A stretch of DNA of 64,000 bases from Eisenbergiella porci (GCF_009696275.1 NZ_VUMI01000002.1:124001-188000), one strand, 5' to 3'. Shown: positions 42,588-51,016, counted from the first letter of the stretch. A program made the numbers and translations. The notes: generated by a model from the letters alone, not told the origin.

Positions 42588-43046
42588 ATGAATATTTTAT
42601 TTTTTCTTACCCCTAAAAGCGACGTGGCTTATGTGGAGGAGGACGACAGTCTCCGACAGGTGCTGGAAAAAATGGAGCACCACGGGTATGCGGCTGTTCC
42701 CCTGCTTTCCTCCGAGGGAAGATATATCGGAACCATTACGGAAGGAGATGTGCTCTGGAAGCTGAAAAAGGAAGGCTTTCCCGAGCTTCATGAGATGGAA
42801 GAGATTTCCGTCATGGAAATGATACGTAATCGGGATAATAAGCCGGTGCATGTGAATGTGGATATGGAAGGCCTTTTGGATAAGGTGATGCATCAGAATT
42901 TTGTCCCGGTGGTGGATGATGATAAGGTATTTATAGGTATTGTTACAAGAAAGGACGTCATTCAGTATCTGATGGATGAGCTGAAAAAGAAAAAAAAGAC
43001 GGCCTCCCAGGAAAAAATCCAGATTATGGCACCTGCGGGAAACTGA
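42588..43046 (+). CDS. Two-CBS-domain protein
   Basis: 152 residues: a CBS pair covers nearly the whole chain (about 5-70 and 78-140). CBS markers are LRQVLEKMEHHGYAAVPLLS, GRYIGTITEGDVLW in the first domain and LLDKVMHQNFVPVVDDD plus FIGIVTRKDVIQYL in the second. Such stand-alone pairs bind adenine nucleotides (AMP, ATP, SAM or c-di-AMP) and regulate partner proteins; which ligand or partner applies cannot be read here. A lysine-rich tail follows the second domain. It may be cotranscribed with the DJ-1 gene 59 bp upstream. A GGGAG site precedes ATG 42588. Confidence 0.9.
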   Translation: MNILFFLTPKSDVAYVEEDDSLRQVLEKMEHHGYAAVPLLSSEGRYIGTITEGDVLWKLKKEGFPELHEMEEISVMEMIRNRDNKPVHVNVDMEGLLDKVMHQNFVPVVDDDKVFIGIVTRKDVIQYLMDELKKKKKTASQEKIQIMAPAGN

Positions 43047-43106
43047 AAAATCGGTAAGGGCTGAAAGAATGACGTGTTTTACGACAGCTTTATATTCCGG
43101 AAAAAA

Positions 43107-43136
43107 ATCCCGGCTTGCATTAAGCAAGCCGGGATA
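43107..43136 (-). terminator. Terminator of the SASP gene
   Basis: ATCCCGGCTTGC pairs with GCAAGCCGGGAT around ATTA. The A7 on the plus strand before it gives T7 on the minus strand. Confidence 0.9.
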
Positions 43137-43153
43137 TCTGCATTCAGAGAGAG

Positions 43154-43357
43154 TTATTTCATCTGCTCTTCCTGTTTTCTGATCATTCTACGAACCATTT
43201 CTCCGCCGATAGAACCAGCTTCTTTGGAAGTAAGGTCTCCGTTGTAGCCCTCTTTCAGGTTAACGCCTAATTCAGAAGCTACCTCTGTTTTAAAACGATC
43301 CATTGCTGCCTTTGCTTCAGGGACCTCTACTCTATTAGATCTGTTTGAACTTGCCAT
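43154..43357 (-). CDS. Alpha/beta-type small acid-soluble spore protein
   Basis: 67 residues. These proteins coat DNA in dormant spores and are degraded by the GPR protease at germination; the GPR cleavage region is visible as FKTEVASELGV, and the second conserved half reads GDLTSKEAGSIGGEMVRRMI. The VEVPEAKAAMDRFK start is typical of the clostridial type. A strong AGGAGG site (GGAGGTGAATTCAA) precedes ATG 43357, and a perfect terminator follows. Expression is expected in the forespore under sigma-G; no clear sigma-G promoter was identified by eye. It is direct evidence that the organism is, or descends from, a spore former. Confidence 0.96.
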   Translation of the reverse strand: MASSNRSNRVEVPEAKAAMDRFKTEVASELGVNLKEGYNGDLTSKEAGSIGGEMVRRMIRKQEEQMK

Positions 43358-43647
43358 TTGAATTCACCTCCGTAATTTTTGTTTCTTTTTCTTTGTTTTA
43401 TTTAGATAAGCAAGCGGCTCCATCCGTTGTGCCGCTCGCTTATCCAGGGGGATGTCTGAACTTGCGTGTCGGCGTTCCGTTTGTTTCCGTCGCTTATCTT
43501 GATGTTATTATTTGCGGAATTCATTTAATTATTATGACAATTATTGGGAAATGATTTTTTAAAATTTAAGGTGTGGGAAAGGATTAAGGGAAGGGAGAGG
43601 GGGAAATATAGTGCGATGCGGAGTGCGTTAATGGTGGAAGTGAATTT
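43358..43647. other. Intergenic stretch with a hairpin at 43405-43444
   Basis: GATAAGC.AGCGGC (43405-) pairs with GCCGCT.GCTTATC (-43444) around a 12-base loop. No T-run follows, so it is not a standard terminator. From about 43555 the plus strand becomes strongly purine- and G-rich. No gene is seen. Confidence 0.55.
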
Positions 43648-44250
43648 TTAAACGAGTGATAGGGTTTGGGTGGCGAGGAGGGTGGCTTCTTCGGGGGAGT
43701 GGGTGACAAGGAGGACGGTTTTGGGGGTGGGGGAGTCTGCGGCGGTTTGGAGGGCGGTTTGGGTGTAGGTTATGACCTGGAGGCGGGTCTGGGCGTCCAG
43801 GCCTTTGAAGGGTTCATCCAAAAGGAGGAGATCGTAGGGGGCTAAAAGGGCGCGAAGGAGGGCGACGCGGCGGCGCTGGCCTCCGGAGAGTTCGCGGACG
43901 GGCTGGGCGGCGCAGGAGAGGATGCCGGTGGCTTCCAGGGCGTCGGTGATGGCGCGGCGGGGAAAGTGGGTTCCGGCAGTAAGGCGGATGTTGGATACGG
44001 GGCTCAGGTTGTCGCAGAGGCGGTCTTCCTGGAAGACGGCAGAGATGCGTTGGTTTGTAAGGCCCAGGATGGTGCCGGAATCTGGGGTCTCCAGGCCCAT
44101 AAGGATGCGCAGGAGGGTAGTTTTGCCGGCGCCGGAGGGAGCCATCAGGGCTGTGATGGAGCCGGCTTTGACGGTGAGGCTTAAGTTGTCCAGCACTTTT
44201 TTGTCCCGGTAGCTTTTGCAAAGTCCGGTAATTTGGATATTGGCGGGCAT
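43648..44250 (-). CDS. ABC importer ATPase (NitT/TauT type)
   Basis: 200 residues with Walker A APSGAGKTTLL, Q-loop SAVFQEDRLCDNLSP, signature ELSGGQRRRVALLRAL, Walker B LLLLDEPFKGLD and switch His in VTHSPEEA. The Q-loop and EDRL-x-(P/D)-W-like segment resemble SsuB/TauB-type ATPases. It is shorter than usual (about 240), ending soon after the switch. The coding strand is strikingly C-rich and G-poor in its 3' half, giving a Thr-, Gln- and Leu-rich C-terminus unlike the neighbours. The permease gene ends 15 bp upstream, so this is the last gene of the importer operon. The substrate is unknown. Confidence 0.9.
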   Translation of the reverse strand: MPANIQITGLCKSYRDKKVLDNLSLTVKAGSITALMAPSGAGKTTLLRILMGLETPDSGTILGLTNQRISAVFQEDRLCDNLSPVSNIRLTAGTHFPRRAITDALEATGILSCAAQPVRELSGGQRRRVALLRALLAPYDLLLLDEPFKGLDAQTRLQVITYTQTALQTAADSPTPKTVLLVTHSPEEATLLATQTLSLV

Positions 44251-44265
44251 AGGAATCTTTCTCCT

Positions 44266-45063
44266 TTACATTTTTTCTATGAAGGCTACGGTCTTGTCTA
44301 TGAAGCGGAGGAACAGCTTTTCAAAGATGACGCTGATTAGGACGATGACCAGCGTCCAGGAAAAGAGGTCTGGGGTTTCCAGGTATACTTTGGCTTCGTA
44401 TAGCTTTTCTCCGATGGAGCCTTTGGGGATGCCGATGACCTCGGCGGCAACGCCGGCTTTCCAGCATAGTCCCAGAGAGAGGGAAAAGCCGGTCCGCAGA
44501 TAGGGAAGGAGCTGGGAGAGATAAATGTAGCGGATGCGGCGGAACAGCGGAATCCGGAAAACCTGGGCCATTTCCAGCAGCTTCCGGTCAGTGCTGAGGA
44601 TGCCGCCCAGGACGTTGGTGTAGATGACCGGCAGCACCATCAGGAAGGAGATGACGACGGAGAGGTTCCGGGAGGGAACCCAAATGAGCACCAGGATGAT
44701 GAAGGATGCCACGGGGACGGCTTTGATGGCTGCCATGGCGGGGGCCAGGAGGTCGCGGACAAAACAGAAGGCGGCGGAAAGGGAGGCAAGCAGGGTGCCG
44801 CACAGGGATGCCAGGAGGAAACCGCCTATGATCCGGAAAAAGGAGAAGGCGATGGAACCCCAGAAATCGGACTGGACGGCGAGGACGGTGAGGCGGCGTA
44901 AGACGGAAACAGGAGATACCAGAAGTATCTCCTGCCCGATATACAGGCTGGCCAGTTCCCAGACTGCCAGCCAGACGGCCACCGCCCAGGGACGGAGCCG
45001 GTTATCCGCTGTCTGCTTTTTTTTGTTTTTGTCAGGATGAATGGCTTTGTTTTGTCTGCGCAT
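44266..45063 (-). CDS. ABC importer permease (NitT/TauT type)
   Basis: 265 residues with six or so membrane helices after a basic cytoplasmic start (HPDKNKKKQTADNRLRPW). The EAA-like coupling loop is visible as RKLLEMAQVFRIPLFRRIRY, where E-x(2)-Q-x-F fits the family's contact with the ATPase. The C-terminal part contains GLCWKAGVAAEVIG, conserved in SsuC/TauC-like permeases. The start at 45063 has AGGAGA 9 bp upstream. It lies between the binding protein (23 bp) and the ATPase (15 bp). The transport role is firm, but the substrate is not. Confidence 0.92.
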   Translation of the reverse strand: MRRQNKAIHPDKNKKKQTADNRLRPWAVAVWLAVWELASLYIGQEILLVSPVSVLRRLTVLAVQSDFWGSIAFSFFRIIGGFLLASLCGTLLASLSAAFCFVRDLLAPAMAAIKAVPVASFIILVLIWVPSRNLSVVISFLMVLPVIYTNVLGGILSTDRKLLEMAQVFRIPLFRRIRYIYLSQLLPYLRTGFSLSLGLCWKAGVAAEVIGIPKGSIGEKLYEAKVYLETPDLFSWTLVIVLISVIFEKLFLRFIDKTVAFIEKM

Positions 45064-45086
45064 TCTGAAATCTCCTAAGGGTATGG

Positions 45087-46220
45087 TTATCTGCTGTAGT
45101 AGAAATCGTCGGCAGGAAGCTTTCCTCCCACAGCCTTGGGATTCTGGCCAAAGAGGACGTTAAGATAGCCGGAAAGCTTTTCTTTCATTTCAGTTCCTTC
45201 TATAAAAGTAATGTTGCAGTAGGGAAGGGCTTTTACGGCAACTGCGGCGGGAACGATGTCATATTTTTCAATAAGGGCCGCTGCATCTTCGGTGCTGCCG
45301 TTTACGAAATCAACGGATTCCTTATAGGAATCAAGGAAAGCGCTGACTGCTTCGGGATTTTCTGCTGCAAAATCCGTACGTACCACAACTACGCCGGTGA
45401 TAAGGGCGCTGGGCGTTTCCGCGCCGGCCTGCAGTGCATCCCATTCTTTGGTCAGGTCAAGGGCGATGCGGATGCTGTCGTTTTTGGCCTGGGCCGTGGT
45501 TACAAAGGGCTGGGGAAGCATGGCGATTCCGCCTTCGCCGGAGGAAAGGGCCGCAACGCATTCGGAGTGCTCGGATTTCCATTCGATGGTCACATCCTCT
45601 TCCGGATCAATTCCGTTGGAAGAAAGAATGTAATTCAGGGCATACTCAGGAGTGGAGCCTTTTCCGCTGGCGTAAATTGTTTTTCCTTTCAGGTCGGCGG
45701 CAGTCTGCACGGTATCACCGCTTTCTACTATATAAAGCACGCCAAGGGTGTTGACTGCAAGCACCTGGATTTTGCCTTCGGTATTATTATAAAGTACGCT
45801 TGCCAGATTGGCGGGAACGGCGGCGATGTCCGCATCTCCCTGTACCAGCCGGGGAGTCACTTCGTCAGCGGATGCTGCGATTGTGAATTCATAAGCATTG
45901 CCGCCTACAGAGCCGGCTTCCGCGGTATCCATGAGCTGTACCATTCCCATGGCCGTAGGTCCCTTCAGCGCCATGACGCGTACTGCGGTTTCTTCGGCGG
46001 AAGCCTCTGCGGGCTGGCTTCCTTCTGTTTCGGCCACAGTAGTTTCCTGCTGGGAAACAGTTTCTGTTTCGGCCGCTGATTCCATAGTGGATTCTGCAGC
46101 GGTGGCGGATTCCGCCTGGCCGGCAGTTTCAGCCGGTGTGCTGGCAGCCTTGCCGCTGCAGCCTGCAAGCAGGGAAGCGGTCAGCGTGAGCGCTGCTAAT
46201 ACGGATAAGATTTTTTTCAT
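45087..46220 (-). CDS. ABC importer substrate-binding lipoprotein
   Basis: 377 residues. The signal sequence MKKILSVLAALTLTASLLAGC ends in a lipobox (LAGC), so the protein is anchored outside the membrane; an Ala/Glu/Thr-rich linker of about 55 residues follows. The binding domain starts VMALKGPTAMGMVQLM and continues with DIAAVPANLASVL, LKGKTIYASGKGSTPEYAL and FLDSYKESVDFVN, as in the NMT1/SsuA-like family. Ligands in this family range from thiamine precursors to sulfonates and nitrate. The upstream TM1266-like regulator hints at a metal- or hydrogenase-linked signal, but that is only inference. GGAGG lies 7 bp before ATG 46220. Confidence 0.93.
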   Translation of the reverse strand: MKKILSVLAALTLTASLLAGCSGKAASTPAETAGQAESATAAESTMESAAETETVSQQETTVAETEGSQPAEASAEETAVRVMALKGPTAMGMVQLMDTAEAGSVGGNAYEFTIAASADEVTPRLVQGDADIAAVPANLASVLYNNTEGKIQVLAVNTLGVLYIVESGDTVQTAADLKGKTIYASGKGSTPEYALNYILSSNGIDPEEDVTIEWKSEHSECVAALSSGEGGIAMLPQPFVTTAQAKNDSIRIALDLTKEWDALQAGAETPSALITGVVVVRTDFAAENPEAVSAFLDSYKESVDFVNGSTEDAAALIEKYDIVPAAVAVKALPYCNITFIEGTEMKEKLSGYLNVLFGQNPKAVGGKLPADDFYYSR

Positions 46221-46294
46221 AAGTTTTCCTCCATTGATTGAAAATTATGCCCGGTTCTTCTGCACTGGACGTGCCAGAAAATTGTTTTCCAGCG

Positions 46295-46561
46295 TTATCT
46301 GGGAGAAGGGCCGGGCCTGACCTGCGCCTGCATGGCTTTGGAAGTGATGCCCTCAATCCGGCCCAGACACCCGGAAAGCGCGCTGATGCGGCCCGGATCG
46401 GCACTGACTATGATGGAAATGATATTCATTGATTTCTCCCGGTAGGGAATGCCCATCCTGCCGATAATGCAGTCGCTGAATTCATGAAGCAGGTCGTTGA
46501 CCTTCGATGCGGCCGCGTTGTCCGTGATAAAAATGCCGATGATTGCCACCTTTTCTTCCAT
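46295..46561 (-). CDS. TM1266-like (iron-only hydrogenase system) putative regulator
   Basis: 88 residues with a ferredoxin/ACT-like fold akin to the C-terminal domain of NikR. The chain EKVAIIGIFITDNAAASKVN, HEFSDCIIGRMGIPY and NIISIIVSADPGRISALSG matches the family named putative iron-only hydrogenase system regulator. Members sit beside hydrogenase maturation genes or, as here, beside an NMT1-type ABC importer. It has no DNA-binding domain of its own, so it may be a ligand sensor. It is the first gene of the four-gene unit, preceded by a structured leader (46590-46752). AAAGGAA precedes ATG 46561. Confidence 0.85.
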   Translation of the reverse strand: MEEKVAIIGIFITDNAAASKVNDLLHEFSDCIIGRMGIPYREKSMNIISIIVSADPGRISALSGCLGRIEGITSKAMQAQVRPGPSPR

Positions 46562-46589
46562 AACAGATCGGTTCCTTTCTGATTCAATT

Positions 46590-46752
46590 CTAAAGATTAA
46601 GAAAGCCCGCCCGGGCAGACTCCGGGAAGGCTTGTAAGGTTTCGCTATGCCACCCTTTCTTTACTTCAGGAATCCTTTGGTATCAGAAAAAAGTTATTAA
46701 AGTAACACAGGCTGTCCGGAAGGGAATGTAAATTGCCGCCCGCACAGGCTGA
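46590..46752 (-). promoter_or_regulatory. Structured leader, T-box-like
   Basis: On the minus strand a TATAAT (46759-46764 region) is followed by a leader of about 190 nt. At 46643-46655 it reads GGGTGGCATAGCG within AAGG...CCTT, resembling the T-box antiterminator AGGGTGGNACCGCG with a TGGC bulge. A terminator-like hairpin (CCCGG/CCGGG, 46605-46632) and a T-rich tract follow before the ribosome binding site. Stem I and specifier were not resolved, and the T-box core deviates at two positions, so another riboswitch class remains possible. Confidence 0.4.
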
Positions 46753-46807
46753 CCTTCATTATAATACAAAAACCCAAAAAAAGCTAGTATTTTTCAATAC
46801 TTTATGC

Positions 46808-46918
46808 TATAATCGTAAAATGACTGTGAACACCCGGAGACATTGGCGCCGGGCGGGCATAAATTGGGTGGTAATACCCCGGAAAGCCTGTGTTTATGCA
46901 GGATAAAAGTTGGTTGGT
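46808..46918 (+). promoter_or_regulatory. Promoter and structured leader upstream of tig
   Basis: TATAAT at 46808-46813 lacks a good -35 box. The transcript would contain CCCGG...CCGGG (46836-46857) and a longer stem GCATAAA/TTTATGC (about 46858-46902) enclosing GGGTGGTAATACCC. I do not recognise the motif; it could be a cis-regulatory RNA or simply a stable leader. Confidence 0.4.
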
Positions 46919-46996
46919 CTTGAAGTCCCATACCGACGCCGATAAGTGATAAGAACCATGAATCACGAAAGTGAAATACAAGGAGGAAGCAGTAAA

Positions 46997-48313
46997 ATGA
47001 GTTTACAGGTGGAAAAACTGGAAAAAAACATGGCAAAGCTTACAATTGAAGTTCCGGCAGAAGAGCTGGAAGCTGCTATTGAAAAGGCTTACCAGAAAAA
47101 TAAGGGAAAAATTCAGATTCCCGGATTCCGTAAGGGTAAAGTGCCCCGCAAGATGATCGAGCAGTTGTACGGTAAGGAATTCTTCTATGAAGATGCTGCC
47201 AATGCCCTGATTCCCGAAGCATACGAAAAGGCTGTGGAAGAGTGCGAAGATACAATAGTTTCTTCCCCCAAGGTAGATGTAACGCAGATCGAAGGAGGAA
47301 AGCCTTTTATTTTCACAGCGGAAGTAGCCCTGAAGCCGGAAGTAACCCTTGGAAAATATAAGGGTGTGGAAGTGGAGAAGATCGACATCACAGTATCCGA
47401 TGAAGAGGTGGATGCGGATCTGAACCAGCAGAGAGAGAACAATTCCAGAATGGTGACCGTGGAAAGAGCGGTTGCGGACGGAGACGTTGCAGTTATTGAC
47501 TTTGAAGGCTTTGTTGACGATGTTGCTTTTGATGGCGGCAAGGGCGAGAACTACTCCCTGGCTATCGGCTCCCATTCTTTCATCGATAACTTTGAAGAGC
47601 AGCTGATTGGAAAGAATGCCGGAGAAGACGTAGAGGTTAACGTAACCTTCCCCGAAGAGTATCAGGCGAAGGAACTGGCCGGAAAGCCTGCCGTATTCAA
47701 GGTAAGCATCAAGGAAGTTAAGGAAAAGCAGCTTCCTGAGCTGGATGATGAGTTCGCTTCAGAGGTTTCTGATTTTGAAACCCTGGCTGAATATAAGGAA
47801 GACATCAGAAAGAAACTGTCCGAGAAGAAGGAACAGGATGCCAAGAATGCCAAAGAGGATGCCGTAATCGAAGCTATCATCGCAGAAGCGCAGATGGAAA
47901 TTCCGGATGCCATGATCGAGACACAGCAGAGACAGATGGTTGATGATTTCGCACAGAGACTGCAGATGCAGGGCATGAACCTGGATATGTACTGCCAGTA
48001 CACCGGACAGACTCCTGCAAGCATGGTGGAATCCATCAAGCCTCAGGCTCTGAAGAGAATCCAGTCCAGACTGGTGCTGGAAGCAGTGGCGGCCGCTGAG
48101 AAGATTGAAGCTTCCGAAGAAGATTTCGATAAGGAAATCGAGAAGATGGCAGCCTCCTATCAGATGGAAGCCGATAAGGTAAGGGAAATCATGGGAGAAG
48201 CCGGCAAGAAGCAGATCATGGAAGACCTGGCAGTTTCCAAGGCAGCTGATTTCGTAAGAGAGAACGCGAAGGAAAAAAAAGCAAAGGCTAAAAAAGCGAA
48301 GAGTGAAGAATAA
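46997..48313 (+). CDS. tig: Trigger factor
   Basis: Ribosome-associated chaperone and peptidyl-prolyl isomerase. The 438-residue product has the ribosome-binding domain with the signature IPGFRKGKVPRKMIE (the GFRxGKxP loop at about residues 43-55). The FKBP-like PPIase domain follows (about 150-235, DGDVAVIDFEGFVDD then GSHSFIDNFEEQLIG), then the helical C-terminal arms. ATG 46997 has AGGAGG 10 bp upstream; the open frame back to 46946 lacks a site. The lysine-rich tail (KEKKAKAKKAKSEE) is common in clostridia. A composite repeat directly follows, then clpP, clpX and lon. Confidence 0.97.
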   Translation: MSLQVEKLEKNMAKLTIEVPAEELEAAIEKAYQKNKGKIQIPGFRKGKVPRKMIEQLYGKEFFYEDAANALIPEAYEKAVEECEDTIVSSPKVDVTQIEGGKPFIFTAEVALKPEVTLGKYKGVEVEKIDITVSDEEVDADLNQQRENNSRMVTVERAVADGDVAVIDFEGFVDDVAFDGGKGENYSLAIGSHSFIDNFEEQLIGKNAGEDVEVNVTFPEEYQAKELAGKPAVFKVSIKEVKEKQLPELDDEFASEVSDFETLAEYKEDIRKKLSEKKEQDAKNAKEDAVIEAIIAEAQMEIPDAMIETQQRQMVDDFAQRLQMQGMNLDMYCQYTGQTPASMVESIKPQALKRIQSRLVLEAVAAAEKIEASEEDFDKEIEKMAASYQMEADKVREIMGEAGKKQIMEDLAVSKAADFVRENAKEKKAKAKKAKSEE

Positions 48314-48315
48314 TC

Positions 48316-48452
48316 GTAACAATTCAGGCGGGCTTGCGCATTCACTGCGTAAACCGTGAGAAAACGTGGCGGCAGCAGGCGTCCGTTCTTCGCCGAAGGC
48401 GATTTTTAATGGGCGGATGCAGTAACAGTTCGGCCAAAGGCTGAAATGTTAC
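48316..48452 (+). repeat. Composite repeat element, copy 1 (137 nt)
   Basis: Begins GTAACAATTCAGGCGGG two bases after the tig stop. It contains a hairpin around TTGCGCATTCACTGCG, the hairpin TCGCCGAAGGCGA, the phrase TTTTTAATGGGCG, and ends with the hairpin GTAACAGTTCGGCC/GGCTGAAATGTTAC (48422-48452). Copies 2 and 3 lie at 49405 and 57629; copy 3 has the same length. Confidence 0.88.
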
Positions 48453-48622
48453 AAATAATCTATAATAGGTTATAAAACTTTTCTTAATTAAATGAATGCC
48501 TTATTGCAAAAGAAACGTATGTGCGATACTATAGAGTGTGTTTAAGTCCATATACTTTTGACCGTACATTCCCGAAACACATATTTGCACAGAAACTTAA
48601 GAAGCGAAACGGAGGCAGAAAA

Positions 48623-49225
48623 ATGAGTTTAGTACCTTATGTCATTGAGCAGAACAGTCATGGGGAACGTTCCTATGATATCTATTCAAGGCTTTTGAAA
48701 GACAGAATTATTTTCTTGGGGGAGGAAGTGAACGATACCACGGCCAGCCTGGTTGTGGCACAGCTTCTCTTCCTGGAAGCCGAGGATCCGGAGAAGGATA
48801 TCCATCTTTACATCAACAGCCCCGGAGGGTCTGTGACGGCAGGTATGGCGATTTATGATACCATGCAGTTTGTAAAATGTGACGTATCCACCATCTGTAT
48901 CGGCATGGCGGCCAGCATGGGGGCATTCCTTCTGGCTGGCGGCACAAAGGGCAAGAGAATGGCCCTTCCCAATGCGGAGATCATGATTCATCAGCCTTCC
49001 GGCGGTACTCAGGGGCAGGCAACCGAGATTGAGATCACTGCGAAGCATATCCTGCAGACCAAGGAAAAGCTTGCAAGAATTCTTGCACAGAATACCGGTC
49101 AGGATTTTGAAGTCGTTATGGCAGATACCGAAAGGGATAACTGGAAGACGGCGGAAGAAGCGAAAGCTTACGGACTGATCGACAGCGTTATCATATCAAG
49201 AGCAGATGCCCAGAAACAGGCATAA
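48623..49225 (+). CDS. clpP: ATP-dependent Clp protease, proteolytic subunit
   Basis: 200-residue serine protease that forms the 14-mer chamber of ClpXP. The triad is visible: Ser in [11 protein letters not shown], His in [11 protein letters not shown] and Asp in the segment after [31 protein letters not shown] is the substrate-strand region. The start at 48623 ([10 protein letters not shown]) has GGAGG 7 bp upstream; the frame reaching 48521 is not supported. It lies between tig and clpX, the common Firmicutes order; a terminator-like hairpin and a composite repeat separate it from clpX. Confidence 0.97.
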   Translation: MSLVPYVIEQNSHGERSYDIYSRLLKDRIIFLGEEVNDTTASLVVAQLLFLEAEDPEKDIHLYINSPGGSVTAGMAIYDTMQFVKCDVSTICIGMAASMGAFLLAGGTKGKRMALPNAEIMIHQPSGGTQGQATEIEITAKHILQTKEKLARILAQNTGQDFEVVMADTERDNWKTAEEAKAYGLIDSVIISRADAQKQA

Positions 49226-49231
49226 ATTTTT

Positions 49232-49267
49232 TCCGGGTATGCTGCCGCTTTGCGGCAGTGTATCCGG
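49232..49267 (+). terminator. Hairpin after clpP
   Basis: CCGG.TATGCTGCCGC pairs with GCGGCAGTGTATCCGG around TTT. Only a weak T-tract follows, so partial read-through into clpX is likely. Confidence 0.6.
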
Positions 49268-49404
49268 TAAGTTTTGACGCAGATGTTCAGTGTTCCCCGC
49301 GGGTCCGCCCTGCAGGACGGAATGGATGCATACGGCATTGTATTGCAGCCGCAGGGGACCGGACAGCTGTACTTTGGCAAAGTATTTTTGAAGGGAAAAT
49401 TAAG

Positions 49405-49536
49405 GATAACTATTCAGTCAGCCAGGCGCAGTAAATGCGCTGAGGGCAAGAAAGTGATGCAGGAGTACCTGAATCCATCGCCGAAGGCGATTTAAGATGG
49501 ATTCTGGCAGTAACTGAGAAAGGACTGAACAGTTAC
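49405..49536 (+). repeat. Composite repeat element, copy 2 (132 nt)
   Basis: Starts GATAACTATTCAG, carries GGCGCAGTAAATGCGC, the hairpin ATCGCCGAAGGCGAT and ends with GTAACTGAG...CTGAACAGTTAC (49510-49536). It is more diverged than copies 1 and 3 but has the same order of parts. It ends 16 bp before the clpX start. Confidence 0.8.
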
Positions 49537-49552
49537 AAATTGAGGTAAAAAA

Positions 49553-50827
49553 ATGGCAGGTAGAAATTCAGACGACCAGATAAGATGTTCTTTTTGTAAT
49601 AAGACGCAGGATCAGGTCCGTAAATTAATTGCTGGCCCGAATGGTGTCTATATCTGTGACGAGTGCGTAGATATCTGTGCGGATATTATTGAGGAAGAAT
49701 ATGAAGATGAAGCACCGGAAGAAGCGATGGACATCAATCTTCTGAAGCCTGTGGAAATAAAGGAATTCCTCGATGATTACGTGATCGGCCAGGATGAAGC
49801 GAAGAAGGTTTTGTCGGTTGCGGTATATAATCATTATAAACGCGTGACCGCAGAGAAGGATGCGGATGATGTTGAACTTCAGAAGAGCAATATCATCATG
49901 GTCGGCCCCACGGGTTCCGGTAAAACCTATCTGGCACAGACACTTGCCAAGATTATCAACGTACCGTTTGCAATTGCGGACGCTACAACGCTGACGGAAG
50001 CAGGCTACGTAGGAGAGGATGTGGAGAACATTCTCCTGAAGCTGATTCAGGCGGCGGATTATGATGTGGAACGAGCACAGTATGGAATCATTTATATTGA
50101 TGAAATAGATAAAATTACAAAAAAGAGCGAAAATGTATCCATTACCAGAGATGTATCAGGAGAGGGTGTACAGCAGGCGCTTCTTAAGATTATAGAAGGC
50201 ACTGTTGCTAGCGTTCCGCCTCAGGGAGGCAGAAAGCATCCCCATCAGGAGCTGATACAGATTGACACTTCCAATATTCTTTTTATTTGCGGCGGAGCTT
50301 TTGACGGCCTGGATAAAATTGTGGAAACGCGCCTGGATAGAAAATCGATCGGTTTTAATGCTGAAATAGCTGATAAGAGCACCAGGGAGATGGGTGAGCT
50401 TCTTGCAGAGGTGACACCTACCGACCTTGTTAAGTATGGTCTGATTCCGGAGTTTGTCGGCCGTGTGCCGGTGAATGTATCCCTCCAGGGACTGGACAGG
50501 GAAGCAATGATGCGCATTCTCACAGAGCCTAAGAATGCTCTGGTGAAGCAGTATCAGAAGCTGTTTTCCTTTGACCATGTTAAACTTACTTTTGAGCCTG
50601 ATGCAGTGGAAGCAATTGCCGAGAAGGCAATGGAGAGAAAGACCGGTGCGAGAGGACTTCGTTCCATCCTGGAGAATGTGATGATGGATGTGATGTACCG
50701 CATCCCTTCCGATGACACAATTGAACAGTGCATTATCACTAAAGAAGCCGTGGACGGAGAAAGTGAGCCTTTGGTTGTCCATCGGGAAACCGGGGGCCGG
50801 CTGGAAGATTATAGAGAAGCACAGTAA
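49553..50827 (+). CDS. clpX: ATP-dependent Clp protease, ATP-binding subunit
   Basis: 424-residue AAA+ unfoldase. The N-terminal zinc domain shows [11 protein letters not shown] and [10 protein letters not shown] (four cysteines). The AAA+ core has Walker A GPTGSGKT, Walker [11 protein letters not shown], the pore loop around GYVGEDVE, the IGF-type tripod [12 protein letters not shown] region, sensor and [10 protein letters not shown] at the C-terminal domain. It recognises and threads substrates into ClpP. Its start lies right behind a composite repeat; the ribosome binding site is weak (TTGAGGT). ClpP upstream and Lon downstream complete a proteolysis cluster. Confidence 0.97.
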   Translation: MAGRNSDDQIRCSFCNKTQDQVRKLIAGPNGVYICDECVDICADIIEEEYEDEAPEEAMDINLLKPVEIKEFLDDYVIGQDEAKKVLSVAVYNHYKRVTAEKDADDVELQKSNIIMVGPTGSGKTYLAQTLAKIINVPFAIADATTLTEAGYVGEDVENILLKLIQAADYDVERAQYGIIYIDEIDKITKKSENVSITRDVSGEGVQQALLKIIEGTVASVPPQGGRKHPHQELIQIDTSNILFICGGAFDGLDKIVETRLDRKSIGFNAEIADKSTREMGELLAEVTPTDLVKYGLIPEFVGRVPVNVSLQGLDREAMMRILTEPKNALVKQYQKLFSFDHVKLTFEPDAVEAIAEKAMERKTGARGLRSILENVMMDVMYRIPSDDTIEQCIITKEAVDGESEPLVVHRETGGRLEDYREAQ

Positions 50828-50840
50828 TTGGTTAAGATAA

Positions 50841-50867
50841 CGCCGCCCTTTTTTAAGGGCGGCGTTT
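50841..50867 (+). terminator. Terminator after clpX
   Basis: CGCCGCCCTT pairs with AAGGGCGGCG around TTTT, followed by TTT. Confidence 0.7.
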
Positions 50868-51016
50868 ATGGTAATATATAACAGCTGCTGCGCGCTGGAT
50901 GATTTCATGAAGGGCAGACAGCGGGCGCAGTAAAAAAACAAACAGATGAGGCCGGCCGTGCTCGGAAAAGGAGAGAGAGCAGTACGGCTGCTTGCCAAGA
51001 TATAGGGATAATCAAA

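Noticed and set aside
46858-46902. T-box upstream of tig because of GGGTGGTA
   Set aside because: The following bases do not continue as ACCGCG and the segment closes on itself as a local hairpin; left as an unclassified leader.
49274-49495. Open frame of 73 codons between clpP and clpX
   Set aside because: It has no ribosome binding site and runs through composite repeat copy 2.
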